Counted from the stretch's first letter, positions 42,595 through 54,300 are shown. The stretch is 64,000 bases of DNA from Leucobacter sp. UT-8R-CII-1-4 (GCF_030010235.1 NZ_JASCRS010000001.1:558001-622000); one strand, 5' to 3'. Notes: generated from the sequence alone by a model not told the origin. A program made the numbers and translations.

Positions 42595-43410
42595 ATGAGC
42601 GAATCGCACGAACAAACTCCCCAAGAACTGGCAGCAGAAGCAGCTCGCGTTATCGCCGAGCTGAGCGGTATCGAGAAGCACGATATTGCCCTCACTCTCG
42701 GTAGCGGCTGGGGCAAGGCAGCCACCGCGATCGGTGAGATTGTTTCTGAGATTCCTGCTGAGCAGGTGCCTGGTTTTCATGCGGCTGCAGTTGTCGGCCA
42801 CGGCGGCAAGCTCACTTCGATTCGGATGCCCGATGGTCGCCACGCGCTTGTGATTGGCGCTCGCACCCACTTCTATGAGGGTCGCGGCGTTCGTGCGGTG
42901 GTACACGGTGTGCGTACCGCTGCTGCGGCGGGCGCAACAACTATGGTGCTCACCAATGGTGCCGGTGGCGTGAACCCGAACTATTCTCCAGGTCAGCCGG
43001 TGCTGATCAGCGATCACATTAATCTCACCGCTTCTTCGCCAATTGAGGGTGCGAACTTTGTTGATCTGACCGATCTGTATTCGTCGAAGCTGCGTGACCT
43101 TGCACGCACGGTTGATCCAACGCTTGACGAGGGTGTCTACGTGCAGTTCACGGGGCCTCACTATGAGACTCCCGCCGAGGTGCGTTATGCCGGGATCATC
43201 GGTGGCGACATTGTGGGTATGTCTACCGCGCTTGAGGCGATTGCTGCGCGCCAGGCTGGCATGCAGGTGCTGGGTTTCTCACTGATCACGAATGCGGCTG
43301 CTGGTATTTCTGAGACTCCGCTCAGCCATGCTGAGGTGATTGAGGCCGGTCGTGAGGCTGAACCAAAGCTTGCTTCGCTGCTCTCGCAGATCGTCCCGCT
43401 GCTTCCTTAG
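42595..43410 (+). CDS. punA: Purine-nucleoside phosphorylase
   Basis: A 271-residue trimeric-type (PNP/MTAP family) enzyme that phosphorolyses inosine or guanosine to base and ribose-1-phosphate. ALTLGSGWGKAA is the phosphate-binding loop, ARTHFYEGRGVR and MVLTNGAGGVNPNY follow, and TGPHYETPAEVRYAG with GMSTALEAIAAR complete the substrate site. It is the usual length. A TAAACT box (42582-42587) ends 7 nt before ATG 42595. A perfect 12-bp terminator follows at 43447. It functions in purine salvage; the specificity between inosine/guanosine and other nucleosides is not resolved. Confidence 0.93.
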   Translation: MSESHEQTPQELAAEAARVIAELSGIEKHDIALTLGSGWGKAATAIGEIVSEIPAEQVPGFHAAAVVGHGGKLTSIRMPDGRHALVIGARTHFYEGRGVRAVVHGVRTAAAAGATTMVLTNGAGGVNPNYSPGQPVLISDHINLTASSPIEGANFVDLTDLYSSKLRDLARTVDPTLDEGVYVQFTGPHYETPAEVRYAGIIGGDIVGMSTALEAIAARQAGMQVLGFSLITNAAAGISETPLSHAEVIEAGREAEPKLASLLSQIVPLLP

Positions 43411-43446
43411 GGACACGCGTCGGCTCTGCCGAAAAAGTGGACGATA

Positions 43447-43490
43447 GCACCGCGCATCCCCTTTCGTTACAGAACGGAGATGCGCGGTGC
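43447..43490. terminator. Terminator of punA
   Basis: GCACCGCGCATC (43447-43458) and GATGCGCGGTGC (43479-43490) form a perfect 12-bp stem. The enclosed 20 nt can pair further (TTCGTT with AACGGA). A TAGAAT box (43502-43507) just downstream probably starts the MHS transporter transcript. Confidence 0.8.
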
Positions 43491-43607
43491 CGCTGAGCGT
43501 CGTAGAATATATTTCTGTTTTGCCACAAGCAAACGCCCACTTTTCAGCCTTCTCGACCGCATAACCCGCGATCTACTGGGTGAACTCCCGCTTTTCAAAG
43601 GTTATTC

Positions 43608-45020
43608 ATGTCTTCCGACACCCCCACCACAACCCCGAGCACCGCAACGGCGCCGCGCAACTCAACCTCTCGTGTGATTCTGGCCAGCCTCGTTGGCACC
43701 ACGATCGAGTTCTACGACTTCTACGTCTACGCGACAGCAGCTGTTCTGGTTTTCCCGATCCTCTTCTTCCCGACGGGCAATGAGACCACAGCGCTGCTTG
43801 CAAGCTTCGCAACCTTCGGCGCAGCCATGCTCGCACGCCCAGTCGGAGCAATCTTCTTTGGCCATCTCGGTGACCGACTCGGCCGAAAGACCACCCTGGT
43901 CGCATCACTGCTCACCATGGGTGTAGCCACCTTCTTGATCGGCCTGCTGCCAACACACGAAGCAATCGGACCGTGGGCGGCAGTACTCCTGCTCATTCTG
44001 CGCCTAGCCCAGGGCTTTGCCATCGGTGGCGAATGGTCGGGTGCCGCTCTCGTGGCAACAGAAAACGCACCGAAGGGCAAGCGTGCCTGGTTTGGTACCT
44101 TCCCGCAGCTCGGCGCGCCCATCGGCTTCATCATCGCCAACATGCTCTTCTTCGGCATCAACAAGGCTCTCGCAGACGATTCAGCACCGGGCGTAGCAAG
44201 CGAAGCATTCCTCAGCTGGGGCTGGCGAATCCCGTTCCTCTTCTCGGCTGTCATGGTGATCGTGGGTCTATGGGTTCGCCTCAAGCTCGTTGAGTCCAAC
44301 GCCTTCGAACGCACCAAGCAGAGCGGCCAAGTGAAAAAGCTGCCAATCGCTGAGGTCTTCAAGAACCACTGGAAGGGCCTGCTCTACGGCACCTTCGCAA
44401 TGCTTGCAACCTACGTGCTCTTCTACCTGATGACCTCGTTCACGCTGAGCTTCGGCACCCGCCCAACCGTAGAGGGTGCGCAAGCCGCTGCAGAGGCCGC
44501 AGGTAAGGAATTCGACCCAGCAACCTTCGTTGCCGGTGCAGGTTACGTCTACAACGACTTCATCCTGATGCTCGTATTTGGTGTGGTGTTCTTTGGCATC
44601 TTCACCCTCGTTTCCGGCCCGCTGGCAGACCGCTTCGGCCGCCGCCGCACACTCATCTGGGTGACCATCGCAATCGCGCTCTTCGGTTTCACCTTCGTGC
44701 CACTGCTCGGTGGCGGTACCGCATCGATCATGTTCTTCCTGGCGCTTGGCTTCACCCTGATGGGCCTCACCTTTGGGCCAATGGGCGCGTTCCTGCCCGA
44801 AATGTTCCCGACCAACGTTCGCTACACCGGTTCGGCGGTGGCGTACAACGTGTCGTCGATCCTCGGCGCAGCGCTCGCACCGATCATCGCTGTTTGGCTC
44901 TGGGGCCTCGGCGAGGGCAGCCCAATGTACGTTGGCTTCTATTTGACGGGTGCTGCGGTACTCACCCTGATCGCGCTGATTCTTGGCAGCGAGACGAAAA
45001 ATGTCGACATCGACGAGTAA
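43608..45020 (+). CDS. MHS family MFS transporter
   Basis: A 470-residue 12-helix major-facilitator protein of the metabolite:H+ symporter subfamily. GTTIEFYDFYVYATAA at helix 1, GHLGDRLGRKTTL between helices 2 and 3, RLAQGFAIGGEWSGAAL in helix 4-5 and LPEMFPTNVRYTGSAVAYN are its typical markers. Substrates in this subfamily include organic acids and compatible solutes; the specific one is unknown. AAAGG precedes ATG 43608 by 6 nt. A very strong terminator follows at 45051, so it is monocistronic. Confidence 0.92.
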   Translation: MSSDTPTTTPSTATAPRNSTSRVILASLVGTTIEFYDFYVYATAAVLVFPILFFPTGNETTALLASFATFGAAMLARPVGAIFFGHLGDRLGRKTTLVASLLTMGVATFLIGLLPTHEAIGPWAAVLLLILRLAQGFAIGGEWSGAALVATENAPKGKRAWFGTFPQLGAPIGFIIANMLFFGINKALADDSAPGVASEAFLSWGWRIPFLFSAVMVIVGLWVRLKLVESNAFERTKQSGQVKKLPIAEVFKNHWKGLLYGTFAMLATYVLFYLMTSFTLSFGTRPTVEGAQAAAEAAGKEFDPATFVAGAGYVYNDFILMLVFGVVFFGIFTLVSGPLADRFGRRRTLIWVTIAIALFGFTFVPLLGGGTASIMFFLALGFTLMGLTFGPMGAFLPEMFPTNVRYTGSAVAYNVSSILGAALAPIIAVWLWGLGEGSPMYVGFYLTGAAVLTLIALILGSETKNVDIDE

Positions 45021-45050
45021 GTCAGAACTCGCGTTCGAAGCCTAGACAAA

Positions 45051-45097
45051 AGCAGGGCCGCGATCCACGTTGTTATACGTTGGATCGCGGCCCTGCT
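45051..45097. terminator. Terminator of the MHS transporter (contains the dispersed motif twice)
   Basis: A 20-bp arm at 45051-45070 pairs with 45077-45097, with a single bulge, around a 6-nt loop. Each arm contains a GCGATCCA-CGT or ACGTTGGATCGC copy of the motif seen in other intergenic regions. An A-run precedes the stem, allowing bidirectional use. Confidence 0.85.
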
Positions 45098-45163
45098 CAG
45101 TCGCAATCATATTCATTGGGCACAATCGCCTGCCCGGTGATGCACCGCGTCTAGGCGCTGCAC

Positions 45164-45283
45164 TTAGCCATTGCAGCTGCAGCGGTCTGCGGTCGCTACA
45201 CCCTCGAGCGCCTGCTCAATGTGCTCGCCGCAACCACTCCAGGTCGCCTTGTTGCAGTTGTCGCAAGTAACTTTTACGCACAT
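45164..45283 (-). CDS. 39-residue Cys-rich protein
   Basis: A short reverse-strand gene: ATG at 45283, TAA at 45164-45166, with AGGAGA 7 nt before the start. The product has six cysteines: MCVKVTCDNCNKATW contains Cys-x4-Cys-x2-Cys, and SGCGEHIEQALEGV and DRCSCNG supply a Cys plus a final Cys-x-Cys. It probably binds zinc as a small ribbon. Closely similar tiny proteins occur widely in actinobacteria as uncharacterised proteins. It lies alone between two plus-strand transcription units. The function is unknown. Confidence 0.85.
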   Translation of the reverse strand: MCVKVTCDNCNKATWSGCGEHIEQALEGVATADRCSCNG

Positions 45284-45464
45284 GGTTTTCTCCTAAAGAT
45301 TGATACTTCGATGCTATGCCACAGGGCGTACCGGTGAGAGCAATTAGACAATCGCACCGTTACGAACCGCACGATTTTTACTGTTTACTCTTGACTCGGC
45401 AAATCCCATTCCCAAGATGGTAGTTTGAGTCAATCTGAACCCCCAGCTATACGAGAGGTGGGCC

Positions 45465-47228
45465 ATGGCCATCGATAGCCAGCTTGAAGCGCAGGTGCGT
45501 GAATGGATCTCAGCAGATCCAGACCCCGTTACCATTGCCGAAGCAGATACTCTTCTTTCTTCAGCCCTCGCTGGTGACACCGAGGCAGAAACCCAACTGC
45601 GCAGCGCGTTCGCTGGCCGTCTAGCCTTTGGCACCGCTGGCCTCCGCGCAGAACTCGGTGCTGGCCCAGCCAGGATGAACCGGGTCGTGGTTTCACAAAC
45701 CAGTGCCGGTTTCGCCGCATACCTGCTGCAGCGCGCAGCAAATGGCGAGACGAGCAACCCACCTAGCATCGTGATCGGCTACGACGGCCGCGTAAACTCC
45801 GACGTTTTCGCTCGCGACACCGCAGAAATCATGGCCGGCGCCGGCCTCTCGGTCACCCTCTTGCCGCAGGCAATGCCCACCCCAGTCACGGCGTTTGCGG
45901 TGCGCCACCTGGGCGTCTCTGCCGGTGTGATGGTCACCGCAAGCCATAACCCGCCCCGCGATAACGGTTACAAGGTGTACCTGGGCGACGCAGACGCTGG
46001 CTCGCAGATCATTCCGCCCACCGACGGCGATATTGCCGCGCAGATCGATCTGGTGGCTGCGCGCCCATTTGCCGGCCTGCCCCGATCGAACGACTACACG
46101 GTTGCGGGCCCAGAAGTTCAGCAGGCTTATGTCGCCCACACCGCAGCAGCTGTGCGGGCCGGACTGCCGCGTGATCCAGCGCAGCCAGACCAGCCGCTCG
46201 CGGCAGACGTACCGCTTCGTATCGTTTACACCGCCATGCACGGTGTGGGATCCGACACCGCACACCAGGTTTTCGCTTCTCTGAACTTGCCTGCCGTGAC
46301 GCCCGTACCAGAGCAAGATCGCCCAGACGGCGCGTTCCCCACGGTTTCGTTCCCCAACCCTGAAGAGCCTGGGGCACTTGACCTGGCTTTCCGCACGGCG
46401 CGAGAAATTGATGCCGAGCTGATTGTCGCCCATGACCCCGACGCGGATCGCCTGGCCATCGCATTGCCCGACCCGAATTCGGCAGAAGGTTACCGTCGGC
46501 TCACCGGCAACGAGCTCGGTCTGCTGCTTGGCTGGCGCGCGGCCGCCCGTGAACGCTTGCGCGCCGAAAATGAGGGCACCGCACTGCGCGGCGCGCTCGC
46601 CTGCACGAATGTCTCGTCGCCCGCTCTTGGCGCGGTGGCACGCGAATACGGTCTCGACTATGCCGAGACGCTCTCCGGGTTTAAGTGGGTTTCGCGTGTG
46701 CCTGCGCTCATCTTCGGCTTCGAAGAGGCGATTGGCTACCTCACTCACCCAGAAGTGGTGCGCGACAAAGACGGCATTCTGGCCAGCGCCGACGCGATCG
46801 CAATGGTTCGCGAAGCGAAACTTGCGGGCAAGACCCTCTGGGATCTACTCGATGACGCTGGTGAACGTTTCGGTCATTTCAGCAGTTCGCAAGTGGTGGT
46901 TCGTCTCGGCGGCATGCACGAGTCAGCTCAGCTCGCCGAGTGGGTGCGCCAGAATCCGCCGAGTGAGTTTGGCGGTGTTGCTGTGGCCGAAGTGCACGAC
47001 CTGCTCGTGCCAGGAGCCGCTGCGGTCCCGGCCAATGTGTTGAGCTACCAGTTGGCCGACGGATCCCGCGTGATGATCCGGCCAAGCGGCACCGAGCCAA
47101 AATTGAAGGTGTACATCGATACTTTCTCGGGTGAGGGCACGATCACGGAACGGCGTGCGGCCGCAGACGCGGCTCTCGGCACCATCGAAACTGCGCTTCG
47201 CGCATATCTGGACCAGGCAACAGCATGA
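45465..47228 (+). CDS. Phosphohexomutase (phosphoglucomutase/phosphomannomutase)
   Basis: A 587-residue alpha-D-phosphohexomutase that interconverts hexose 1- and 6-phosphates. FGTAGLRAELGAGPARMN is at the N-terminus. The phosphoserine loop MVTASHNPPRDNGYK has its active Ser near 160. The metal loop HDPDADRLAIA, sugar-binding GFEEAIGYL and phosphate-binding RPSGTEPKLKVY complete the four domains. Its length fits the PgcA/PGM2-like branch. A GAGAGGTGG SD precedes ATG 45465. It could supply glucose-1-P or mannose-1-P; the latter would feed the manC product encoded 13 kb away. Its stop overlaps nnrD. Confidence 0.92.
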   Translation: MAIDSQLEAQVREWISADPDPVTIAEADTLLSSALAGDTEAETQLRSAFAGRLAFGTAGLRAELGAGPARMNRVVVSQTSAGFAAYLLQRAANGETSNPPSIVIGYDGRVNSDVFARDTAEIMAGAGLSVTLLPQAMPTPVTAFAVRHLGVSAGVMVTASHNPPRDNGYKVYLGDADAGSQIIPPTDGDIAAQIDLVAARPFAGLPRSNDYTVAGPEVQQAYVAHTAAAVRAGLPRDPAQPDQPLAADVPLRIVYTAMHGVGSDTAHQVFASLNLPAVTPVPEQDRPDGAFPTVSFPNPEEPGALDLAFRTAREIDAELIVAHDPDADRLAIALPDPNSAEGYRRLTGNELGLLLGWRAAARERLRAENEGTALRGALACTNVSSPALGAVAREYGLDYAETLSGFKWVSRVPALIFGFEEAIGYLTHPEVVRDKDGILASADAIAMVREAKLAGKTLWDLLDDAGERFGHFSSSQVVVRLGGMHESAQLAEWVRQNPPSEFGGVAVAEVHDLLVPGAAAVPANVLSYQLADGSRVMIRPSGTEPKLKVYIDTFSGEGTITERRAAADAALGTIETALRAYLDQATA

Positions 47229-48136
47229 TCGAGGGGCTCGTCGAGTGGGGTGCAGCCGAGGCTGCCGAACTGCTCGGCGTGCCCGATGTTCAGGCGCACA
47301 AGTACTCTCGGGGAGTGCTTGGCCTGAAAACAGGTTCGGCAGCGTTTCCAGGTGCCGCTGTGCTGGGCGCAGAAGCAGCCTGGCGCACCGGAGCAGGCCT
47401 GGTGCGCTTCGTACCCCAGTTTGGCGATGCAGCGCCCCTGCACGGCCTGCCCAGTGCCGCCGCGGCTGTACTTGCGACTCGTCCCGAGACGGTATTTTCA
47501 AGAGATTTCGACGAGGATCGCGCACGCTGTGACGCCTGGGTGCTCGGCAGCGGCACCGACCCTTCGACCCGCGATGAGGCTGAAACGGCGGCTCTCACCA
47601 AGTTGCTCGCAGACTGGGCGGTCATTGTGGCCGACGCCGGAGCACTCGACCTGCTCGGGAGCACTCCCCTGCACGCGCCGCTCATTGCTACACCACACCT
47701 CGGCGAGTTTCGAGAGCTCTGGCAGGCTGCCGAGCTCGGTGAGCTGCATGACAAAACCGAAGACGAGCGCCACCAGGCGGCTGTCACTTTGGCAAGGCAC
47801 CTGCAAATCACGGTGCTACTCAAGGGGTCGCGCACCATCGTTGCAGCACCGGATGGATTCGCGCTGGTGTGCGGACCTGCCACGCCGTGGCTGGCAACCG
47901 CGGGAACCGGAGACGTACTCGCTGGCGCCCTCGGCGCGTTGGTTGCGGCTCGTGGCGCCGAAGTAAGTGCTGACGTTCACATGCTCGCGAAACTTGGTGC
48001 GACGGCTGCAGTGCTGCACGATCACGCCGCCCGCATCGCCTCACACGATACCGAGGCGAGCGGCGCGGGTCACCCGGTTACTGCTCTCGACGTTGCGCGC
48101 ACCCTCGGCACGGCGTTCGAACAGATTCGAGGCTGA
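47225..48136 (+). CDS. nnrD: ADP/ATP-dependent NAD(P)H-hydrate dehydratase
   Basis: A 303-residue ribokinase-fold enzyme that repairs hydrated NADH and NADPH. VQAHKYSRGVLGLKTGS resembles the KYxRG substrate segment, VLGSGTDPS follows, IATPHLGEFREL is the TPHxGE motif, and LATAGTGDVLAGALGALVA contains the catalytic Asp in GTGD. The epimerase domain (NnrE) often fused to it is absent, and none is seen nearby. ATG 47225 overlaps the preceding stop as ATGA, so the phosphohexomutase and this enzyme are translationally coupled even though their functions are not obviously related. Confidence 0.9.
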   Translation: MIEGLVEWGAAEAAELLGVPDVQAHKYSRGVLGLKTGSAAFPGAAVLGAEAAWRTGAGLVRFVPQFGDAAPLHGLPSAAAAVLATRPETVFSRDFDEDRARCDAWVLGSGTDPSTRDEAETAALTKLLADWAVIVADAGALDLLGSTPLHAPLIATPHLGEFRELWQAAELGELHDKTEDERHQAAVTLARHLQITVLLKGSRTIVAAPDGFALVCGPATPWLATAGTGDVLAGALGALVAARGAEVSADVHMLAKLGATAAVLHDHAARIASHDTEASGAGHPVTALDVARTLGTAFEQIRG

Positions 48137-48290
48137 GCAAGCCAGTCGGGCTGAAATTCGGGCGGCAATCCGGGCAGAGGACTCGCCGCCCTGACGCAGT
48201 CACTCCGATTACGCGGCTCGTCCACGCAGGTTTCAGCACAGATGCGGCTTTGTGATCCAGCGCACCCAAAAACCTCGCTAGGAGATGCAG

Positions 48291-48330
48291 AAGCCCCTGC
48301 CCCGCAACTTTCGCTGCGGAACAGGGGCTT
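48291..48330 (-). terminator. Terminator of the large LPNTG surface-protein gene
   Basis: AAGCCCCTG (48291-48299) pairs with CAGGGGCTT (48322-48330), with inner CCGCA/TGCGG pairing. It lies 9 bp after the stop of the reverse-strand surface-protein gene. A dispersed motif copy with an A-tract lies a further 30 bp on. Confidence 0.8.
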
Positions 48331-48338
48331 CACACTAG

Positions 48339-51300
48339 TTAGGCCTGCTTACGCTTTCGGTTTCGAACCTCAAGCGCGATCGCCGCTCCACCGATCAGGA
48401 GCAGGGCCGCCATTGCCGCAAGCGGCATGGTGCCTGACCAACCAGTATTTGGCAGTGGCTTTGCAACACCCTCGAATTCGTTCGAGAAGAGCACGACCAC
48501 GCCATCCTTCGGAACTACAAATTCCTCAGAGGCGGTGCCATCAATCTTCTCGCCGTTAATCGTGACCGTGGTACCAAGAGCGCCGCCATCGTTGGTCTCG
48601 ACTGCGGTGCATCGTGCACCCTCGGGAATGTCACTCTGCGTGCGCAGGGCGCCACCCTTGACCGTGAAATCACGCACGATCGGCTGATCGTAACCGTTGA
48701 CCTCACAGCTCAGTTCGAAGCCGTATTCGGCGTTCTTCTTCGCGTCTGGCACAGGATGCGAGTTGTTGCTGGTCGTCACCTTCTGCACAGCAACACCGGC
48801 AACAGTGTAGAAGTTGGTGAACTCAAGCTCCGTCTGCGAACCATTAGCCTCGCGAATCTTGACCTCTGCCGAGAGACCGTCGTCAGCGGGCGTTACGCCA
48901 GGAGTTGTCGCAATCGAACGAGCGGTTTCACCGTACTCGCCAACTGCACCAGTCTCGCTCGCCGAGCAGTCTGCACCGATCGGAATGTTTGGCACAGTTG
49001 CGCCGAACTTCCAGGTGCCGTCGTTCTGCTCAGTCTTCACCAGCTTCACGGTGCCGTTTGCGCCCATGTCGAGAGCAACCCGGTCGTCACCATTCGCGTC
49101 ACCGCTAGGTACGGTACAGCTGAGATTCACGTCGAACTCGTCAGGAGCGTAGTTTGCGCCCTGGCCCGAAATCTTCTTCGAGATTTCAAGGTCCATGGTC
49201 TTCACTACGACGCCTGCACGGTGCTGCGAGCTAGGCAGACGCAGCTGCGCACCGCTCTCATCCCAAGCCGTCATACCCGCCTGGTTCCAAGCGAACTGCT
49301 GGGTTGCGAAGCTATCAAGCGATGGTGCGAGCTCTCCAGTAGTGCCAGCCTTTGCCAGGTTCACGGTGCGGAAGTTGATACCGATACGGCCGGTTGGCTG
49401 CAGCGGAGTCGCACTCATATCGATATCGAAACGCACACCTGCGATGTCTTCAACAGCGAATGGCAGCGCCCCAGCATCAATGTCGTACCACTGGTTTTCA
49501 GGCACCAACGTCGTGTTCTCACACGTTGGGTCTTGTGGCCACTTCGAGTCACTCCCCGAACCGATGCAGGCAGCTGCTTGGTCAGTGACGTCAATTCGAA
49601 CGACAGCGCCTGCAGGCAGACCGGAGATGTTGCTGAAGTTGTCCTTCACTACCGAGTTTGCGAGCACTGGCTTGTAGCTTGAACCACGGCTTGCACCGCC
49701 GTCAAGCCTGCGGTCGCCTTCCCGTGGCAGCATGTCAACGACCACCATACGGCTCAGCGCCGTGCTGCCGGTGTTCACATTCTGGATCGACCAAGTATCG
49801 GTCGCACCGGGAGCTGTGTATGACGCGCATGGGCTGCGAGTGTAATCAGCTGACAGGAACGGAACGTTTGGCAGCGTGCACTCACCGCCACGCGTGTTCA
49901 TTGCACCGTTCACCAGGTTCTCACCAAGAGTGTCTTCGATTTCACCCGAGACGCCCTTCAGTGAAACCGCTGAGGTGCCGAGGCGAGGTGTTACGTAGTT
50001 GTTGTTCGCACACTCGTTGAGCGCGGTCGGCCGCGGCTCAGTGGTGAGGCCACGCTTTGGCGCCACACAACTTGCAAGATCGACACCGGTGGTGACAGTG
50101 AACTTGTTCACTGCGTGGGTACCAGTTGGTAGTGGATCAAGCGCGAGATTCAGCGTGATCGTCATAGTCTCGCCCGGATACATACGCTGTCCTTCTGGCC
50201 AGCGGAATGTGATCGTATTGCCAATGTCTGCGACATCGATCGAGATCTGCTCTTTATCGGTAGTCAGACCTTGACCCTTTGGTCCAGGAGTAGACGTGTA
50301 GGTCGGGAGTTCCCAGTCCCACTTCAGCGTGCTTGGCAGGCTATCTACGACCTTGTCGATCGGCAGGTAGCTGTTTCCGGTGTTCTTGAACACCAGCTGC
50401 CAAGGCAGGCTTGCCAGCGGATCAACCGGGTGAGCACCAGACTCTTCCGGCGCACGCTTCTCTACGGTGATGCCGTGGGTGCCTGGCCCGAAGGTCACGG
50501 TACGCGTGATTTCGTCAGTCACCGGCTCGTAGTTCGGGTTCACAGCTGTAACCTGCACGGTGTTGTCTACACTGTCACCAGTCCAGTCAACTACCGCGTC
50601 GGCACGTAGCTGAACAGTGAACGGCAGAGCTGCCGACTCCCAGGAAGTGCTCCACGAAGCAGCCCCATCTGGGAAGAGTGGGTTGCTACCCGAACGGCTG
50701 AAGTCAACCGCGAGACCGCGCACCTGGGCGAAGTCTGCCGGATCAATCGTGTCGATTGAGACCCACGCATTGCCAACCTTCACCTGCACGTCACTCGTGT
50801 CGGCGTCCTTTGGCAGCTTGATCGAATCAACACTCTTCAGCTCGAACTTCTCCCAGAATTCTGGGGTGGAGTCTTCGATTCGCAGTGAGCTAATCGGAGC
50901 TGTCGAGCCCTTCGGCGCAGCCGCGAGCGAAACACGCACTGGTGCTTCTGGCTCAGTCTCGTAGATCTCGGTGTTACGCGACGAACCGTGCAGCACGGCA
51001 ATTGTCTTGCTTGCCTCAACGTTCACGGTCGGCTTCTTCAGCACGATCGTTGCTTCGTCGGTGTCACGAGGCTGTTCGTGCGGCGCAACGACTGCGTCCC
51101 ATGCACGAACAACGCCGTTGTTCTTCACCGACTCGATGGTGACAAGGCCGCTACCCTCAATACGCTCGCCTGTCGCGCGATCAAACTCGCGCAACTGCAC
51201 ATCCATGATCGTGGTCAGCTTCGCGCCAACCGGAATGCGGTTGCCGTTTACCTGCGGCTCGGTGCCGGTGAAGGTGGTCGATACACCGATAAGGTTCGGC

Positions 51301-54300
51301 AGCAGCGCTTGGAACGCTGGATCATTGTCAAGCACCTGCTGCAGCTTGAACGTTTGACGTGTTCCTTGCGGGGTGCTGCCGTCGTAGATCCAAACCTCAA
51401 CCTCTGACTCATCACGGTCGATGTAGTCGGGAATTGGGCCGTAGCTCACCTTCGTAATGTTGACATTTGCAAACGGGTTCATGCCGTCTGCTGCTTCGGT
51501 GAGGAAGTTACGGCCAGCAAACTGGCTGTCACCGATCATTACTGGATCGCTAGATGGGTTGCGGGTGTCTGCGATACGGAGCATCGCGAGACTCATCGCA
51601 CCATTAGCGTTTTCTGGCGTTTCTGAGGTGTTCATCGCAGTGAGGCTGTACTGCGCTCTTGGGAAATCAGCGGCAGCGACTTCACCCTGGTTTGGCACAA
51701 CCAGGTCGATTGAGGCTGCGGCCGAACCGCTTGGCTGACCATTCGGATTCACAGGGCGCACGGTCTTGTCGAGGTCGACGTTCACGCGGCCATCAATGAG
51801 GGTCACCTCAGCCTTGGCGGTGCTGGTCTCGCGAACCTTGCCTGCGCCACCGGTGATGCTGAAGTCGTTGCTCACGCAATCCAACTTGCTTGGGCCACAG
51901 TTGAAGCCGCTGCCACCTGCGATGACCCACTTTGGTGGGGTGCCTTCGACGTAACCGTCTGTGCGGGCGGCGCTGCGCAGCTGCCATTTGAGTTTGTAGC
52001 TGCGCACGTCTGCTGATGAGGAGACTCCGCTACCAACCTCAGGAACAGTCGGATCGTATGTCGCCGGATCACTTGGATCGCCGCCTGCAGCGAGACGTGC
52101 TGCTGAGTTCTCCTGAACAATCAGTCGCATTCCGAGCGCGGTCAGGTGCTCACCGGTTTGTTGGTTGAGCTCATAACCCTTGAAGCTGCCGTTTGCAGTC
52201 ATCCAGCTACCACCTGGCGCTGGCACGCTGTTCCAGGTTGTACCGTCGAAGAGCTGCACATCTGTGATCGTGTCCCACTTGAGGCGTGGATCGAGTGTCC
52301 AGTTGTCGTTCGCGCCTGGTGCCGCGCCCGAGGTACGGATCTCAGAAATACCGAGCAGGTTAAACGCCTCGAAGACGGTGCCCTGGCCACTGGCACTCGT
52401 GGTGCCAGGGTCTTGCAGAGTCACCTCAGGAATGCCCGTTTTTGTTACGGCCCATTTCTGTGTGGTTGAGACTTTGGCGTTCGACTGTGAGGTCAGGAGC
52501 TTGTCGCTCCAAGACTTCGAGGTCCAGACGTCATACTCGCCACCCGGGACCGGTCCGGTTTCACCCTCGCCACCGCGAATCACTACCGAAATCTTGTCTT
52601 TGACAATCGGTGAGGTTACCTCGCGAGGTCCAAGCTTTGCCTTGGCCTTAGCGATTACGGTGTTTTCGTACGTGACCTCAGGCTCCTCCTTCGGACCACC
52701 GGTTGGCTTCGTCGGATCGCTGCGCAGAGTCTGTCGGGCAGTGAACTTCATGTTCGGTTTCAGCAAAGCGGTCTGCGAGAGACCCTCGGGATGCGTGTAG
52801 ACAAACTGCACGCCAATTGTGTCGGCTGGCAGATCGAGCGCCTGATCCGAAGGTGGATCTACGGCAACCATTTCCCAGGGGCCACCCTCGGACTTCTGCA
52901 CGTTGATCGTGAGTGTCGCAGCGGTTGGGGTACCGTCACCGCCAAGCGGCCTCGTGATTGGTGGCAGCACTTGCTTTGCATCAAATGCGTCCCAGAAGTT
53001 ATTTGCCGATCCGCTCGAACTTGCAAGCGAGTCTTCAATAATGATCTCGGTTGGTTTGGTGGTAGCGCCGCCGGTCTTTACGACGGTGTCAAGCTGCACG
53101 TAAAGGTCTTGTCCTGGCAGTACCGTGTTCGGGCCTGCCTTCTTCTTCACGGTGACCGTGACCTTCGGAGCAACGAGCGTGATACTCGCGTCGACCGTCG
53201 CGGAGTCTTCTGGGAGACCTGTCGCCCCACCCGTTACGGTCGCAACGTTTTTAACCTTGGTGGTCTGACCGTCAGCAACGAAGTCGCGTGTGCCGTTCGT
53301 TGCCATCTTGTAGTGCACGAGTGCCTGCGCACCCGGAGCAATCGCACCCTGGAACTCGAGTTCAAAGCCCTTCACCACGCCACTGTTTGGGGCAGCGGGC
53401 AGCGGTCCGTTTGCTGGCACGATCACTTCGATGCGAGTGTCATCGGCCATGGTCCAGGTGAGCTTTGCACCGTTGTTGCCGGTTGGCCACACGGTTTTGG
53501 CGTTGTCGAATCCGGCAAAAATGAGATTCTCACCAAAGTATTCGGCATCGGCGCCGGTGCTCGGTTCGGTGACCTTGAGCGAGTTCAGTTCGGTACTGAA
53601 TGGTTCTTCACGGTTGGTCGCTTGTACGACCACACCGACAGCTTCACCGGCTGGCACATCACGCAGATTCTTTTCTGGCTGGCCATCTGGCAGACGGTAG
53701 AAACCCTTCGACGCCTGCACGTCCACGCGTGTAGCGATCGCTTCAAAGGTTGCTTCCATCGTGGTGGTTGCTTCTTTGTCGCCGGTGTTTACGGTTGCGG
53801 CGGCCGTGTTGGTGACACTCCAGCCACCTGAAAGCGACTGGTTCGTTGCACGGTTCTTGTCACGCTGAGTGACCTTCATGCCCTGAGTGACCTTGGTGCC
53901 CGGAGCAATGTCGGCGTTGGAGGCATCGTATTCGATGTGCACGCCACCGATGTTTTTGGGATCTTGGGTTGCACTATCCCAAGGCACCCAGTTCCAGCTT
54001 GCTCCGTCGAAGTAGTAGACCTCAACGAGAACGGTTTCGACACCAGCGGGGATAGTGGTGAGCGGATCGTTTGGAGCGAGGAACCCGGCGAAGTCAACGA
54101 AGTTGAATGGGTTATTGGCGGGCAGTGTGGTGGCGCCGTTTGGCGTAAGCGCTGGATCGGCTGGGTCGCGCAGATCGATCTGGTCTACGTCAATGTTTGA
54201 AGCCTGAGTTGCCGATACGGTGATCGTTGACTCAAGACCAGCTTGGAATGGCTGCGCTGCAGGTGACCAGGTCTTTTTCGCGTCGACCTTTGGCATGACC

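Noticed and set aside
52791-53831. Long open frames antisense to the giant surface protein (also 48756-49682)
   Set aside because: They are shadows of the repetitive adhesin gene, with no SD and odd Trp/Arg/His-rich composition.
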